A DNA stretch of 64,000 nucleotides from positions 1,515,422 through 1,579,421 of the forward strand of contig NZ_KB455575.1 in NCBI RefSeq assembly GCF_000341735.1, given 5' to 3'. This DNA is from Methylotuvimicrobium buryatense 5G (lineage in GTDB: Bacteria > Pseudomonadota > Gammaproteobacteria > Methylococcales > Methylomonadaceae). Under the pieces are notes generated by a model that had not been told where the DNA came from, did not search any database, and was given only the letters and a program-made list of their open reading frames with translations. Of this stretch, positions 44,775 through 54,329 are shown one piece after another (within the stretch, counting starts at the first letter, position 1; the number at the start of each line of letters is the position of its first letter). The translations under genes and the position numbers were made by a program.

Positions 44775-46238
44775 ATGGATCAACTTCCGGAATATGTCGA
44801 TGAATTTCCCAATTTTTGCGGTGCAGAAGAACAAGTCTTGAAAACCGTCCGACAAGGACGTCGCCAAGAATTCTATCGAGAAGCCGGCAAAATAGACTTC
44901 AGCAATACTCGCGCCGCCTGCGCGATTGCACTACACATGCATCAACCGTTGATTCCTGCCGGCGGAGGCGACTTGTCGACCGCGGCCATTATCAGCAATC
45001 TGCAATATATGATGGAACACCCCGATATCGGCGACAATCACAATGCCGGCGCGTTCCATTATTGCTATAAACGAATAGGCGAATTTATCCCGCAATTAAT
45101 CAGTGAAGGCAAGAACCCTCGCGCGATGTTGGAGTATTCCGGCACGCTATTCCATGGTCTGCGCAAGATGGGTCTTCACGATGTTTTCGATACGCTCAAA
45201 ACCGTCACTTGCAATCCCGAATTCAATCACGCGGTCGAATGGTTAGGCGCGCCATGGGGACATGCCGTCGCCCCGTCGACACCGGTTCAGGATTTTCGTT
45301 TACACGTATTGGCGTGGCAACAGCATTTCGCGGCTATTTTCGGTTGGCAAGCCTTAGAGCGAGTCAGAGGCTTTTCGCCATCGGAAATGGCATTGCCCAA
45401 TCACCCGGATGTCGCTTATGAATTCGTTAAAACACTTGTCGATTGCGGTTATCAATGGGTGCTCGTGCAAGAACATAGCGTCGAACATCCCGAAGACGGC
45501 AACAACCCACGTCAGCCGCATTTACCGCATCGTCTGGTTTGCACCAACTCAGCCGGCGAAACCGCGAGCATTATCGCTATTATCAAAACTCAAGGTTCCG
45601 ATACCAAACTGGTAGCGCAAATGCAGCCTTGGTACGAAGCACAAAGCCTATCGACGCTAACGCTAGCCGGACACAAGGTACCGCCATTAGTAACGCAAAT
45701 CGCCGACGGCGAAAACGGCGGCGTCATGATGAACGAGTTTCCCGCCAAATTCATGGAAGTCGCTAGGGAATCTTCTTGGGGCGATGTACCTATGATAAAT
45801 GCCAGCGAATATCTGGAGCATCTTTGGTCGATCGGCATAAAAGAAGATGATTTGCCGGCGATTCAACCGGTTTATCAACGGGCTATTTGGCAGCGGATGA
45901 AGCCGGGCGAGGGCTCGGATAGCCTAGCTAAAGTCATCGAAGAGATTAAAGGCGAAGACCATCGATTTCATATGGATGGCGGCAGTTGGACCAACGATTT
46001 GTCCTGGGTCCACGGTTATGAAAACGTGCTGGGACCGATGGAAGAGATCAGCTCGCTGTTCAATGAAAAAGTCATTAAAACGAAAATACCGAGTTCCGAT
46101 GCACGTTATCGTAACGCTCTGTTCCACTTATTGTCATCGCAAACCAGTTGTTATCGTTACTGGGGACAAGGCCAATGGACCGACTACGGACGGGAAATTT
46201 GCCGGCGCGCAAAAAATGTCTTGGAATATGATTTTTGA
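44775..46238 (+). CDS. Glycoside hydrolase family 57 protein, second gene
   Basis: The 487 residues include ACAIALHMHQPLIPAGGGD (first block), GFSPSEMALP (predicted nucleophile region) and QIADGENGGVMMNE (predicted acid region). A C-terminal LLSSQTSCYRYWGQGQWTDY resembles LLRSETSCNFYWGEAWV of the neighbouring GH57 gene, so the two proteins share a C-terminal helix motif. It is cytoplasmic (no signal). The function lies somewhere in alpha-glucan turnover; the specific reaction cannot be assigned. GAGGAATCTCAA precedes the ATG. Confidence 0.87.
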   Translation: MDQLPEYVDEFPNFCGAEEQVLKTVRQGRRQEFYREAGKIDFSNTRAACAIALHMHQPLIPAGGGDLSTAAIISNLQYMMEHPDIGDNHNAGAFHYCYKRIGEFIPQLISEGKNPRAMLEYSGTLFHGLRKMGLHDVFDTLKTVTCNPEFNHAVEWLGAPWGHAVAPSTPVQDFRLHVLAWQQHFAAIFGWQALERVRGFSPSEMALPNHPDVAYEFVKTLVDCGYQWVLVQEHSVEHPEDGNNPRQPHLPHRLVCTNSAGETASIIAIIKTQGSDTKLVAQMQPWYEAQSLSTLTLAGHKVPPLVTQIADGENGGVMMNEFPAKFMEVARESSWGDVPMINASEYLEHLWSIGIKEDDLPAIQPVYQRAIWQRMKPGEGSDSLAKVIEEIKGEDHRFHMDGGSWTNDLSWVHGYENVLGPMEEISSLFNEKVIKTKIPSSDARYRNALFHLLSSQTSCYRYWGQGQWTDYGREICRRAKNVLEYDF

Positions 46239-46426
46239 TGTTTCAAGCTTTACCATGAAGCCCGCGAAGATCATCAAGTGATTCAAGAAACTGAAACCCT
46301 CCTTTGTTTTTCATTTTCTTTGCGGCTTTTCTTCTTTTCGCTCTTTCCCCAGTAGCTATTAAAGCACGTAGCCCGTATGCAGCGTAGCGGAATACGGGAA
46401 TGGCATGGCTCCGAACTTCCCGGATT

Positions 46427-46520
46427 GCGGGACGGGTTATTTAACCCGTCCCCAATGTTTCGGTTTGCTTCGCCCACCGCTGAAACGTTTCCGACGCACG
46501 GGTTGTAAACCCCGTTCTGC
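46427..46520 (-). repeat. Family G repeat, copy G3 (inner part)
   Basis: GGGACGGGTTA-TT-TAACCCGTCCC and a diverged ACGGGGT...ACCCCGT palindrome are separated by the AATGTTTCGGTTTGC spacer. It is followed by a family A fragment (about 46550-46600) running up to the haoB stop. Confidence 0.78.
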
Positions 46521-46600
46521 CAAAAATAGAAGCACCGGGGGTACAACGTTTTTCGACAGGCATTCCGGTGCCGCGAAATTTAACTCGCAAAGGGTTTAAA

Positions 46601-47599
46601 TCAGCGTTCGACTTTATAAACGGATAAATAACCGCCCCACCCGCTTTGGTAAACCAAATCAACCCCTTCAGGCAACTTTTTCAGCGAATCGATAAACGGC
46701 AGCAGACGAACCAAGAGCGTATTCTTGCTATCGCCTTCCGTTTCCGTCACCCATGTCCGGTAATAACGCCCTTCTTTATGAGCCAGATAGTTGCCTTCCC
46801 CGGTTTCATGGGCCCAACGTTTAACCTGTGCGATATCGCCATGCAGGTTGGTTCCGGCCGGAATGTTTTTGTTTTTTAAACCTAAATCCGAACCGCCGTA
46901 AGCCTTGATTTCAGACAGCCGCAATAGCACATCATTATTGACCAATAAGTAGATAGGACGCGATTTGCCGAAATACGCGACAATTTCGCTTAATGCCTTG
47001 TCTGCATCCATCGTCAGCCAACGCGCCATATGCTCCAATCGATCTCTGTCCTTGTTAGACGCTTCAATCAAGTCTGAACGAAAAGCCCCCCAAACCGAGC
47101 TAGAAAAAGTTTCTTCCCCTGGCTTTTGTAGCCAAGCTTCTCGTCCGCTTAAATATTGAATTCGTTGACCGTCGTCCCACCAACTCAAAAACAGCGCCTC
47201 TTCAGGCGCATGTTTCAAAATGGCTTCACTGGCTGACTGCCAAATTTCGTTTCGTAATCCCGTTTGACTGGATGAAATCACCCCGTCTTGCGATTCCTTC
47301 GGAAAAAGTACCGCGCTCGACCTTGCTCCCGAAGCATTTCGATACTGGACGACTGCTAAGCTGAAAGCATCTTTATCGTCATAACGAAAGGAATAAAGCT
47401 GCGCGGAATCGGCCGGAAAAAACCCCGGTAAATCGGTCGGTTGTAAGGATGAAGAATTAACATTCAATCGTTCGTCGGCTTGAACGGCGCCGGGCGAAGC
47501 CGGGCCGCTCAATTCATGAAAGAGTATCGCACCGCCTCCCAGCAGCGATGCGATACCGACCAACAATAGAAGCGCTTTTCCGTAGCGTCCTTTTATCAC
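46601..47599 (-). CDS. haoB: Hydroxylamine oxidation accessory protein HaoB
   Basis: The 332 residues contain an N-terminal membrane helix (LLLLVGIASLLGGGAILF) and a large extracytoplasmic domain (DLPGFFPADSAQLYSFRYDDKDAF, LFLSWWDDGQRIQYLSGREAWL). It matches the protein normally encoded directly after haoA in ammonia oxidisers and methanotrophs. Its biochemical role is not settled; assembly or membrane tethering of HAO is suggested. The start is a GTG that overlaps the haoA stop (GTGA), so translation is coupled. Confidence 0.88.
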   Translation of the reverse strand: MIKGRYGKALLLLVGIASLLGGGAILFHELSGPASPGAVQADERLNVNSSSLQPTDLPGFFPADSAQLYSFRYDDKDAFSLAVVQYRNASGARSSAVLFPKESQDGVISSSQTGLRNEIWQSASEAILKHAPEEALFLSWWDDGQRIQYLSGREAWLQKPGEETFSSSVWGAFRSDLIEASNKDRDRLEHMARWLTMDADKALSEIVAYFGKSRPIYLLVNNDVLLRLSEIKAYGGSDLGLKNKNIPAGTNLHGDIAQVKRWAHETGEGNYLAHKEGRYYRTWVTETEGDSKNTLLVRLLPFIDSLKKLPEGVDLVYQSGWGGYLSVYKVER

Positions 47600-49251
47600 T
47601 GTGGTCCTTGGTCCGATTCAGGTTTTGCCGGCTTTAGCAACACATAAGCAATACCTAAACCGAATGCAATTAACAACAACGCACTAAGGAGCAGGCTGTT
47701 ATCTTTGTCCGAGGACGGTTGTTGGGCCGAAGCGGAAACCGTTTGGAATTTACCGCCCGATTTCATCGCGGCCATTTCGCGCAAACGCGTATCTTCGTCC
47801 ATAATCTCGGTGTAACCGCGCATCAGGTTCGACCAACCCTCAGTGTAAGTAAAACCGCCGGGATTAGCATGGAAGATGCCTTTATAGTGCTTGATGACAT
47901 CATGTTCCCACATGTCGGCATAGACCCTTTCAACGTGGCTCGGATTATTGCCTTTAGCCCAGAACAATTGGAAGAATCCGCCGGCCGCATCCTTTTCAGG
48001 TGCGGGAGGCGCCGGACGATTGCTGTTTTGGCCGACCAATAAACCATCGTCATAGAGTTTGTTAATGACTTTTTTGGCTTCCTGTTCAACCGCTAGTCCT
48101 TGAATCGTGCCTTTATCGGCCGCATCGAGGTAAGCTTTGGCAAAACTGGCCGAGTGACACAGACTACAAGTCTCTACCCATGACTCTTTACGCTCTTCGA
48201 ACCAAGGATGACCTAAGTTGTCGGCAATCGCCGGAGTCGGGTTGAACGCCCAACGTACCTTGCGCACCAGATTGTGCGAGTATTCGCCCTTGTATTCGAA
48301 ATGACACAGCTGACAGGTCGGCGCGGTATAGCCGCCTTTAGCGATCGCGTCTTTCAACGGCACTTCGAAATTCCAGTTGGCTTTACCCAAAGTTTGATAC
48401 TGCGTACCGTGCTTCGAGGTCATGAAGTTTTCGAACTCATTATGATCGACGCCGTTGTGACAAGTCGCACAAGCTTCGGGTTGTCTAGCTTCGGCGACCG
48501 AAAAGGTGTGTCGGGTATGACAGCCGTCGCATTTGTTTTGCTGATAATGGCACATGTCGCAGCCTTGAGCGACTTCACGCTCAGGCATCGCCGCCCAAAT
48601 CGTATTTTCGACGTTAGCTTCCCAATCGACCGCATGCGAAGGATGGCCTTTGCTCCATTGCTTTTGCGGCCATTCTTGATCTTTTTCCGATTCGGCTTCG
48701 GCAAACTCGCTCAAATGGCAAGTACCGCAAGCGACCCGGTCCGGCATGACCAAATTTTCGGCGTGATTGATGGTATCTTTACCGACTCCGCCATGACAGT
48801 CGATACAACCGACTTGGTCGAGTTGTTGGCCTTTGTCGAGCAAGCCTAGCTTTGTCAAATTGGCTTCGACTTCCGCTAATTTTTTCTTTTTATAGGCGCG
48901 CACGTCGCTATCCGGCAAGTTGCGGATCTTTTTCAAATCGCCATGAACACTGTTTTTCCAAGCATGGAATGCGCCGGGTGAGGTGCTTTGGTGACAACCG
49001 ATACAGGTATCGCGACCAACTTCGCCCTGAACGGTTTTAGGTGGTGTATAGAAATCTTTGGGATTCCAATATTTTTGAATAGGAATCGGCTCCCAATATT
49101 TACCGTGAGATCCTTTCCCCGGATGCGATTCGTAATAATCTTTTTTAAGTTGTTCGAAATCGGGTTGTGCGGCGAAGGCAAAATTACCCACTCCAAACCC
49201 GATTAGACTGAACAACAACGCGATCAGTAAACTGAGCGATTTGTTTTTCAT
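47596..49251 (-). CDS. haoA: Hydroxylamine oxidoreductase, octahaem cytochrome c
   Basis: The 551 residues from the ATG at 49251 (GGGAGGGGAACGTC upstream) have a signal peptide ending FAFA-AQPDF and exactly eight CxxCH haem sites: CIGCH, CIDCH, CGTCH, CDMCH, CDGCH, CATCH, CQLCH and CSLCH. HYKGIFHANPGGFTY matches the region that carries the tyrosine cross-linked to haem P460 in HAO, so hydroxylamine oxidation rather than nitrite reduction is expected. A C-terminal helix (LLLSALLLIAFGLGIAYVLL) would anchor it in the membrane. In methanotrophs HAO detoxifies hydroxylamine formed when methane monooxygenase oxidises ammonia. The frame continues 23 codons upstream into repeat A12. Confidence 0.95.
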   Translation of the reverse strand: MKNKSLSLLIALLFSLIGFGVGNFAFAAQPDFEQLKKDYYESHPGKGSHGKYWEPIPIQKYWNPKDFYTPPKTVQGEVGRDTCIGCHQSTSPGAFHAWKNSVHGDLKKIRNLPDSDVRAYKKKKLAEVEANLTKLGLLDKGQQLDQVGCIDCHGGVGKDTINHAENLVMPDRVACGTCHLSEFAEAESEKDQEWPQKQWSKGHPSHAVDWEANVENTIWAAMPEREVAQGCDMCHYQQNKCDGCHTRHTFSVAEARQPEACATCHNGVDHNEFENFMTSKHGTQYQTLGKANWNFEVPLKDAIAKGGYTAPTCQLCHFEYKGEYSHNLVRKVRWAFNPTPAIADNLGHPWFEERKESWVETCSLCHSASFAKAYLDAADKGTIQGLAVEQEAKKVINKLYDDGLLVGQNSNRPAPPAPEKDAAGGFFQLFWAKGNNPSHVERVYADMWEHDVIKHYKGIFHANPGGFTYTEGWSNLMRGYTEIMDEDTRLREMAAMKSGGKFQTVSASAQQPSSDKDNSLLLSALLLIAFGLGIAYVLLKPAKPESDQGPQ

Positions 49252-49300
49252 GACGTTCCCCTCCCAGAGGTTGGTTTGATTTTTTTGTAGTTTGACTGCG

Positions 49301-49614
49301 TTATACCTTTCGCACTTCAAATTTCGGCAGTGCCTAAGTAGGCACCGTGGTGTTCGGTCGATTTTTGCTCCTCGGCAATTGCTGAGTTACATGGATGTAA
49401 TGAATGCAGAAAATGCAGGAGCATTTTTCTGTCCTGCATTGCCCTAATACACGCCATCCGTGGCGTAATGCAAAATCGACATTCACGCCATCCATGGCGC
49501 TCGCAAAGGCTTTGCCAGCATGGATGCTGGCATAGAGCCTACAGGGACGTATTCACGGCGTCCTTTGACGGACACCCCGCCCCGGCGCCGAATTTTGATC
49601 TATGATGGGTATAA
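49301..49614 (-). repeat. Family A copy A12, long form upstream of haoA
   Basis: A 314-bp copy with standard ends carries the cassettes ACATGGATGTAATGAATG and GCAGAAAATGCAGGAGC, and two ACGCCATCC...GGCG hairpins. It lies 50 bases upstream of haoA, so the haoA promoter is either inside or just beyond it. The space 49615-49798 holds no gene. Confidence 0.87.
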
Positions 49615-49798
49615 TAAACTTAGTCATAGCTTCGGAGCACTCTCTCTTGCCCGATTTTTCCACCGAATTGGATAGCCCGATAATAATTTTACACAGCCGA
49701 TACAGACATATAGTTTCGTATCGAAACTTAATTTTAACAAGAACCGACCTTTTTCCCTAATTTTTATCAAAGCAGCCAATCGGCATGAATGCAGCGGT

Positions 49799-51880
49799 TC
49801 AAGAACCATTATAAAATTCCACACGATTTCGTCCATTTTTCTTTGCTCGATACAAAGCTTGATCGGCGCGAATCAAGACAGAGTCGGCTTGAATATCTTT
49901 TGAAATCAATTCGGAAATGCCGATACTGACAGTAGTGGCGATCGCTTGCCCATCGGCTAATAAAGGCGTTTGAGCGAGTTCTTGTCGTAAACGCTCCGCA
50001 AATACTCCGGCATCGGAAAGGCTTGTTTCAGGAAGAAATATCCCAAACTCCTCCCCGCCGAGCCGGCCGACAGTATCGATTTTGCGCAGCTCTTTACGCA
50101 AAATTGCGGAAAAATGCTTCAGTACCCGGTCACCAACGGCATGACCATATCGGTCGTTGATTTTTTTGAAATTATCCAAATCAAGCATCAAAACCGCGAC
50201 TTGATGAGAATTATTACGCTCCGAGCGGTTGATCTCCTCGCCTAATCGTTCCATGAAATGCCTTCTATTAGGCAATCCTGTCAGCGGATCGGTAGTCGCC
50301 AATTGTATTAGTTCGGCCTCCAACCTTTTACGCTCACTGATGTCCTGCTTAATTCCGACGAAGTGCGTAATCTTACCCTTATCATCCGTGACCGGAGCAA
50401 TTGTGAGTTCTTCATCATACAAATCGCCGTTTTTACGTTTGTTGATCAATTCTCCGCACCAGGTTTTACCGGAACGAATGGTTTGCCACATGTCATCGTA
50501 AAACAAAGAATCCTGCTTTCCGGATTTAACAAGATCTTTCGGAGCCTTGCCGAGCGCTTCCTCGAGCGTATAGCCGGTCAGTTTCCCGAAGGCCGGGTTA
50601 GCCCATTCGATGCGAGCATTGGTGTCGGTAATCACAATACCATGACCGACCGCCTCGAGCGCCGCAATCAACAATCGGTCGCGGGCCTCGGCTTGCTTAC
50701 GTTCGGAAATATCCTCATGCGCCACGACGATGTATTCGTTACTGTCTTTGAAAGGCGTGACCCGGGCATTGAACCAACGCACTTCGTGTTCTGAATGACA
50801 TGGATATTCCATCTCAAAAATAGCTTTATCACCCTTCATGACCGAACGAATGCCTGCAGCCATTTGCGCTGCTTGATCCGAACTTTCATCCGTTGTGCAA
50901 TCACAAACAGCTAGATAGTTACTGTCGATAACCGATATACAATTACTCGACGCACCCGCATTATTTTGGTAAAACTCTCGCCATGCTCGATTGACCGCCA
51001 CAATTGCACCGGATTTATCCAATACGCAAATGTGGGCCGATAACGCGTCGATGGTAGAAACCGCAAACTGTTTGGATTGTTGCAGCTCCTGCTCCATATT
51101 TTTCCGATTGGTGATATCGGACAATGTACCGATCATTCGTTGAGGAAGCCCCATATCGGTCCAACTGACGACAACGCCGCGATCCATAAACCATCGCCAC
51201 TGCCCGTTCTTACACATCAAACGATGCTCGCAATCATAACTGTCGACTCTGCCGTCGAGATGAGCTTGAATATTGGCTATCGCAATCGGCAAGTCCAATG
51301 GATAAACGCGCTTCTCCCATTCGTTGAGATTATTGCCAATCTCATCTTCGGAAAAGCCGAGAAGCGCTTTCCATCGCGGAGAATAGAAAACCTCATTGGT
51401 CAATAAATTCCAATCCCAAACACCATCGCCGGCGCCCTCCAAAGCAAATCGCCAACGCTCTTCCGCTTCATGTAAACTTTGTTCGAGCTTCGAACGATGT
51501 AATGCATACCGGATGGCTCGAATCAAGGCATCCCCATCGAAACGACCTTTGATTAAATAATCCTGAACGCCGGACTCTAATATATCGAGCGCAAAACCTG
51601 TATCGTCATGCCCGGTTAAAACAATCAACGGCAAAGAGAAATGAGTGGACGAACGTATCGCTTTTACTGTTTCAAGTCCTTTAGAATCCGGTAACGATAA
51701 ATCCAACAACAATATATCGTGTTCATTTTTCTGTAACTGCGCTAAGCCTTCGGATAAAGAAACGACCCATGTCAATTCGAAACCGACATCCGTAGACAAC
51801 TTCAAATAACGACTTACCAGGTGCGCATCACTAGGATCGTCTTCAATTAATAACACTCGATAAGACAACTTGGCATACAT
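49799..51880 (-). CDS. Receiver-PAS-PAS-PAS-GGDEF diguanylate cyclase
   Basis: From the ATG at 51880 (693 residues): a receiver (VLLIEDDPSDAHL, Asp in ILLLDLSLPDSKG), then three PAS/PAC units (near RWRFALEGAGDGVWDW, DALSAHICVLDKSG and ALEAVGHGIVITDTNARIEW). A GGDEF domain follows (DPLTGLPNRRHF, RLGGEEFGIF, RADQALYRAKKNGRN). The GGEEF signature predicts active c-di-GMP synthesis. The receiver lacks an output of its own, so phosphorylation and PAS ligands together may control the cyclase. It starts 2 bases after the stop of the upstream receiver gene. Confidence 0.93.
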   Translation of the reverse strand: MYAKLSYRVLLIEDDPSDAHLVSRYLKLSTDVGFELTWVVSLSEGLAQLQKNEHDILLLDLSLPDSKGLETVKAIRSSTHFSLPLIVLTGHDDTGFALDILESGVQDYLIKGRFDGDALIRAIRYALHRSKLEQSLHEAEERWRFALEGAGDGVWDWNLLTNEVFYSPRWKALLGFSEDEIGNNLNEWEKRVYPLDLPIAIANIQAHLDGRVDSYDCEHRLMCKNGQWRWFMDRGVVVSWTDMGLPQRMIGTLSDITNRKNMEQELQQSKQFAVSTIDALSAHICVLDKSGAIVAVNRAWREFYQNNAGASSNCISVIDSNYLAVCDCTTDESSDQAAQMAAGIRSVMKGDKAIFEMEYPCHSEHEVRWFNARVTPFKDSNEYIVVAHEDISERKQAEARDRLLIAALEAVGHGIVITDTNARIEWANPAFGKLTGYTLEEALGKAPKDLVKSGKQDSLFYDDMWQTIRSGKTWCGELINKRKNGDLYDEELTIAPVTDDKGKITHFVGIKQDISERKRLEAELIQLATTDPLTGLPNRRHFMERLGEEINRSERNNSHQVAVLMLDLDNFKKINDRYGHAVGDRVLKHFSAILRKELRKIDTVGRLGGEEFGIFLPETSLSDAGVFAERLRQELAQTPLLADGQAIATTVSIGISELISKDIQADSVLIRADQALYRAKKNGRNRVEFYNGS

Positions 51881-51882
51881 GA

Positions 51883-52332
51883 TCAACTCTTTTTGGGCAA
51901 TCGAGTCAACGTAAACCAATAATTATCAAGTTGCCGAATCGCATCGATAAATTGCGCCATATCGACCGGCTTGGTGATGTAACTAGCCGCACCGAGTTTA
52001 TACGAGGCCACGACGTCGCGCTCGACATCGGAAGTCGTCAACACCACGACGGGAATAGCCGAAAAGTGCTCGTCTGTCTTGATTACGCTTAAAAACTCCC
52101 GACCGTTCATGCGCGGCATGTTTAAATCCAATAAAATCAGATCCGGTTGGGGAGCATTTTTATAAACATCGCCTTCGCGCCTCAAAAAACCCAAAGCATC
52201 GCGACCGTCCAATACATGATGCAAGTGACAATACACTTTATTTTCTTTGAGAGCTGACTTCACTAAATGAGCATCGGCCGGCTCATCTTCGACCAGCAAA
52301 ATATCGAAGGGTTGGCTATTTTCAATTAACAT
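51883..52332 (-). CDS. Single-domain response regulator (Rcp1-like receiver)
   Basis: The 149 residues from the ATG at 52332 form a lone receiver of the phytochrome-associated Rcp1 type. ILLVEDEPADAHLVKSAL lies at the N-terminus, LDGRDALGFLRREG is a characteristic insert, and Asp is in ILLDLNMPRMNGREF. VLTTSDVERDV and YITKPVD complete the acidic pocket. An in-frame TTG at 52371 would add 13 residues. It is tightly linked to the diguanylate cyclase downstream, likely as phosphoryl donor, sink or partner. No phytochrome is in the window. Confidence 0.88.
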   Translation of the reverse strand: MLIENSQPFDILLVEDEPADAHLVKSALKENKVYCHLHHVLDGRDALGFLRREGDVYKNAPQPDLILLDLNMPRMNGREFLSVIKTDEHFSAIPVVVLTTSDVERDVVASYKLGAASYITKPVDMAQFIDAIRQLDNYWFTLTRLPKKS

Positions 52333-52387
52333 GTTGAATATTTTCGCGATTTTTGTGTATTTGGTGGACAAGATGTTTGAATAATAA

Positions 52388-53911
52388 TCATTTCGAAACC
52401 ACCGGAATTTTGCCTATCTTGGCTTGCCATTGTTTTGGACCGCTCTTATGAATAGACTCGCCGTCGACATCGACCGCGACCGTGACCGGCATATCCTCGA
52501 TCACGAATTCATGCACGGCTTCCATGCCCAAATCTTCGAATGCGACGACTCGCGCTTTCCGTATCGCTTTCGAAACAAGGTATGCCGCACCACCGACCGC
52601 CATCAAGTAAACCGCACGATGTTTTTTGATCGCTTCAATGGCAATCGGACCGCGTTCCGCCTTGCCGATCATGCCGATCAAACCGGTTTGCGCGAGCATC
52701 GCCTCGGTAAATTTATCCATGCGCGTCGCAGTCGTCGGACCTGCAGGTCCGACCACCTCATCGCGGACCGGGTCGACCGGACCTACGTAATAAATGAATT
52801 TGTTTGTAAAATCGACGCCCTCAGGCAAAGCCTCGCCACGCTCCAGCATCTCGACGATCCGTTTATGGGCGGCGTCTCGGCCAGTGAGTAGCGTGCCGCT
52901 CAGCAATAAAGTTTCGCCGGGCCTCCATGTTGCTATTTCGCCTTTGGTAACGGTGTCGAGATTGACGCGTTTGGCGCTATTCCCGCCTTCCCAAGCAATT
53001 TTCGGCCAATCCTCCAAACACGGCACTGGCAGTTCGGCCGGCCCGGAACCGTCGAGTTCGAAATGAATATGGCGCGTTGCGGCGCAGTTCGGAATCATCG
53101 CGACCGGTTTATTGGCCGCATGCGCCGGATAATCCTTGATCTTAATATCCAAGACAGTGGTCAACCCGCCCATGCCTTGTGCACCGATACCGAGTGCATT
53201 GACCTTTTCGTACAACTCCAAACGTAATTCCTCGAGCGCATTGACCGGTCCGCGCGCAATCAACTCGTGAATATCGACCGACTCCATGCAAGCCTGCTTC
53301 GCGAGCAGCATCGCTTTTTCGGCGGTACCGCCGATACCGATGCCTAATATCCCAGGAGGACACCATCCCGCGCCCATCGAAGGTACGGTTTGCATGACCC
53401 AATCGACGATGCTGTCGGACGGGTTCAACATCGCAAACTTGGATTTGGCTTCGGAACCGCCACCCTTGGCGGCAATTTCGACTTCGACCCTATCCCCGGG
53501 AACGACCTCCATATGTATGACAGCCGGCGTATTATCGCGCGTATTGATGCGTTTGCCGGCCGGATCGGACAGAATCGATGCACGCAGTATGTTGTCGGGG
53601 TGCATAAACGCACGTCGAACGCCTTCGTTGACCATATCCGTGATACTTATTTGAGCATCCCACTGTACGTTCATACCGATTTTCAGAAATACCACTACGA
53701 TGCCGGTATCCTGGCAAATCGGCCTGTGTCCTTCGGCACACATTCTCGAATTAATTAAGATTTGCGCGATTGCATCCTTGGCGGCGGAACTTTGTTCATT
53801 TTGGTAAGCTCGATACATCGCCTCAATGAAATCTTGCGGATGATAATAAGAAATGTATTGCAGCGATTCGAATATGCTTTGAATAAAGTCTTCTTGGCGA
53901 ATCAAGGTCAT
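52388..53911 (-). CDS. fumA: Fumarate hydratase, class I (iron-sulfur)
   Basis: The 507-residue fused alpha-beta class I fumarase interconverts fumarate and L-malate using a [4Fe-4S] cluster. Cluster cysteines are visible in GHRPICQDTGI, WCPPGILGIGIGGTAEKAML and IPNCAATRH. The beta part has LLLSGTLLTGRDAAHKRI, KFIYYVGPVDPVRDEVVGP and GKAERGPIAIEAIKKH. The length is close to the E. coli class I enzymes. AGGTAATTACGC precedes the ATG. It is next to signalling genes but probably transcribed alone. Confidence 0.95.
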   Translation of the reverse strand: MTLIRQEDFIQSIFESLQYISYYHPQDFIEAMYRAYQNEQSSAAKDAIAQILINSRMCAEGHRPICQDTGIVVVFLKIGMNVQWDAQISITDMVNEGVRRAFMHPDNILRASILSDPAGKRINTRDNTPAVIHMEVVPGDRVEVEIAAKGGGSEAKSKFAMLNPSDSIVDWVMQTVPSMGAGWCPPGILGIGIGGTAEKAMLLAKQACMESVDIHELIARGPVNALEELRLELYEKVNALGIGAQGMGGLTTVLDIKIKDYPAHAANKPVAMIPNCAATRHIHFELDGSGPAELPVPCLEDWPKIAWEGGNSAKRVNLDTVTKGEIATWRPGETLLLSGTLLTGRDAAHKRIVEMLERGEALPEGVDFTNKFIYYVGPVDPVRDEVVGPAGPTTATRMDKFTEAMLAQTGLIGMIGKAERGPIAIEAIKKHRAVYLMAVGGAAYLVSKAIRKARVVAFEDLGMEAVHEFVIEDMPVTVAVDVDGESIHKSGPKQWQAKIGKIPVVSK

Positions 53912-53936
53912 GCGTAATTACCTGAAATATTGGTTA

Positions 53937-54243
53937 TTATACCCATTGTAGATCAAAATTCGGCACCGGGGTGCTCGTCAAAGGACGCCGTGAATACGGT
54001 CCATGTAGGCTCTATGCCAGCTCCAGCAGGCAAAGCCTTTGCGAGCGCCATGGATGGCGTGAATGTCGATTTTGCATTACGCCACGGATGGCGTGTATTA
54101 GGGCAATGCAGGGCAGAAAAATGCTCCTGCATTTTCTGCATTCATTACATCCATGTAACTCAGCAATTGCCGAGGAGCAAAAATCGACCGAACACCCCGG
54201 CGCCTCCTTAGGCACTGCCGAAATTTGAATTGTGAAAGATATA
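53937..54243 (+). repeat. Family A copy A13, long form upstream of fumA
   Basis: This long copy is inverted relative to A12 and carries the same cassettes: GCGCCATGGATGGCGTGAAT, ACGCCACGGATGGCG and GCAGAAAAATGCTCC. One arm carries an extra G in the core (GAATACGGTCC). The 54244-54329 spacer shows nothing further. Confidence 0.86.
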
Positions 54244-54329
54244 GTTTGGACGCAGCTTTCTTTGTTGCCGCATTTAATATTTTCGAAACGTTTTTAGATT
54301 AATGTACACTTATTGCTTGCCATCAACTG

